Shown in pieces: positions 63,418 to 64,000 of a stretch of 64,000 nt of DNA. A program made the translations under genes and the position numbers. Origin of the DNA: Burkholderia latens (lineage in GTDB: Bacteria > Pseudomonadota > Gammaproteobacteria > Burkholderiales > Burkholderiaceae); the NCBI RefSeq assembly GCF_001718795.1, contig NZ_CP013435.1:806001-870000 (forward strand). Direction: 5' to 3'. Each line of letters starts with the position of its first letter. Within the stretch, counting starts at the first letter, position 1. The notes under the pieces were generated by a model. That model worked only from the letters and a program-made list of their open reading frames with translations. It was not told the DNA's origin and did no database searches.

Positions 63418-64000
63418 CGCCTGCCAGTGAGGGATTCGCGCGTATGTTGATGGCGTACAAATATCTAAATGGCCATATCGAATTCGGCGAACATCGCTGG
63501 AATATAGAACAAATCGAAACGGGCAAAATTACAGAAAATTACATTCAGGCTGCGATTGCCGGAGTTGCGTACGCAGCGCGCGGGCGCAAGCTCATGGATT
63601 GGTGGCGACATGCTGGTTTCGCGATTGTCCGGCCCGGTAGTCCGCGCCAGTGGGCTGGCGGACAGAGACTCCGCGCGCGCGGTACCTTACAGTCAAACGC
63701 CCGGAAAAGCCAGCGGAACAGGCAGGTGCAACGCATGGCGCCGGGATCGAACGGCAATTGACAGCGGGCGGCTGCGGGAGCCGGTCAAGGCCGCGATCGC
63801 CGGGGACATCGGCGGCATGCCGCACGCGCGATCGCGAGCGAGCGCGCGCGAAGGGGCACGTCACGCCCGCGAACGTGTGGCCGCCTGTGGCGGTTAATGC
63901 CGGGCGATCCGTGGCGAGCTTTTGCTGTTTTCCGTCACGGCTGGCCCACCGTCCTCGTCATTACTACGCGCCCAGAAGAACCGATCGGGCAGGTACGCAC
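63418..64000. other. Terminal 583 bases without a recognised gene
   Basis: From 63421 to 63545 the sequence is AT-rich (AATATCTAAATGGCC, GGAATATAGAAC, AAAATTACAG) and is the likely promoter region for the glycosyltransferase operon. A plus-strand frame at 63444-63761 begins with a plausible AT-rich coding segment (MLMAYKYLNGHIEFGEH) but turns arginine-rich after about 50 residues and resembles no family; I do not call it a gene. The rest, to 64000, is featureless GC-rich sequence. Confidence 0.5.

Noticed and set aside
63444..63761. Possible 105-residue gene near the right edge
   Set aside because: It lacks family resemblance and becomes arginine-rich and shadow-like after about 50 residues; the AT-rich start is better explained as the promoter of the divergent operon.

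Overview
The window looks like a piece of the main chromosome of a Burkholderia species, most likely of the B. cepacia complex. The evidence is a GC-rich sequence with strong G/C third-position bias and a gene content typical of that group: glyA-nrdR, a CIRCE-controlled groES-groEL pair, a PHB-oligomer hydrolase, BluB, and homogentisate and xanthine catabolism. Species-level assignment is inference. I saw no rRNA, tRNA, CRISPR array, prophage or insertion sequence. About 53 protein genes are supported.

Layout. 1-1017: the 3' end of glyA, then nrdR. 1172-4328: an operon of five type IV minor pilins (FimT, PilV, PilW, PilX, PilE) joined mostly by ATGA overlaps and lacking pilY1. 4162-5465 (minus): a YqjD/YqjE-like membrane-stress module. 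5783-6421: 1-Cys peroxiredoxin. 6575-8670: gcdH divergent from an IclR regulator, with a 17-bp palindrome between them. 9039-9842: a degenerate EAL protein. 10218-16162: a five-gene aromatic operon (FAD hydroxylase, DUF2783 partner, aromatic-acid transporter, hmgA, fumarylacetoacetase) that should take hydroxyphenylacetate through homogentisate to fumarate and acetoacetate. It ends at a terminator followed by a 26-unit heptanucleotide array.

16492-27522 is a run of accessory metabolism: two MFS carriers, bluB, a D-lactate-dehydrogenase-like enzyme, a LysR regulator, a class V aminotransferase, an AraC regulator, an EamA exporter and a third MFS carrier. 27871-32607 holds xdhA, xdhB and a shortened xdhC. 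32705-36343 holds a SnoaL-like protein, a LysR regulator, a 2-hydroxychromene-carboxylate isomerase-like protein and a membrane-anchored TAXI binding protein. 36796-41943 holds a BON protein and two lipoprotein hydrolases (PHB oligomer hydrolase and an S10 peptidase). 42144-45522 holds a TauE/SafE permease, an EmrB-type exporter and a FrnE-like oxidoreductase. 45709-49934 is a divergent amino-acid cluster (YheO-type regulator, ornithine-cyclodeaminase-like reductase, periplasmic binding protein, FAD D-amino-acid dehydrogenase) that resembles the Pseudomonas dau locus in composition, with two related palindromes between the arms.

50419-52869 encodes a secreted protein built of 44-residue repeats, part of which shows a recent higher-order duplication. 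53194-56537 is a compact block with an ECF sigma factor, a membrane anti-sigma factor, a cupredoxin, a LolA-like periplasmic protein and an SRPBCC protein. 56783-58977 is groES-groEL with its sigma-70 promoter, CIRCE operator and terminator. 59039-63417 (minus) is a four-gene operon (GT2 glycosyltransferase, methyltransferase, LPG-synthase-type membrane protein, large polytopic membrane protein) that looks like an uncharacterised envelope-glycoconjugate pathway. The last 583 bases show no recognisable gene.
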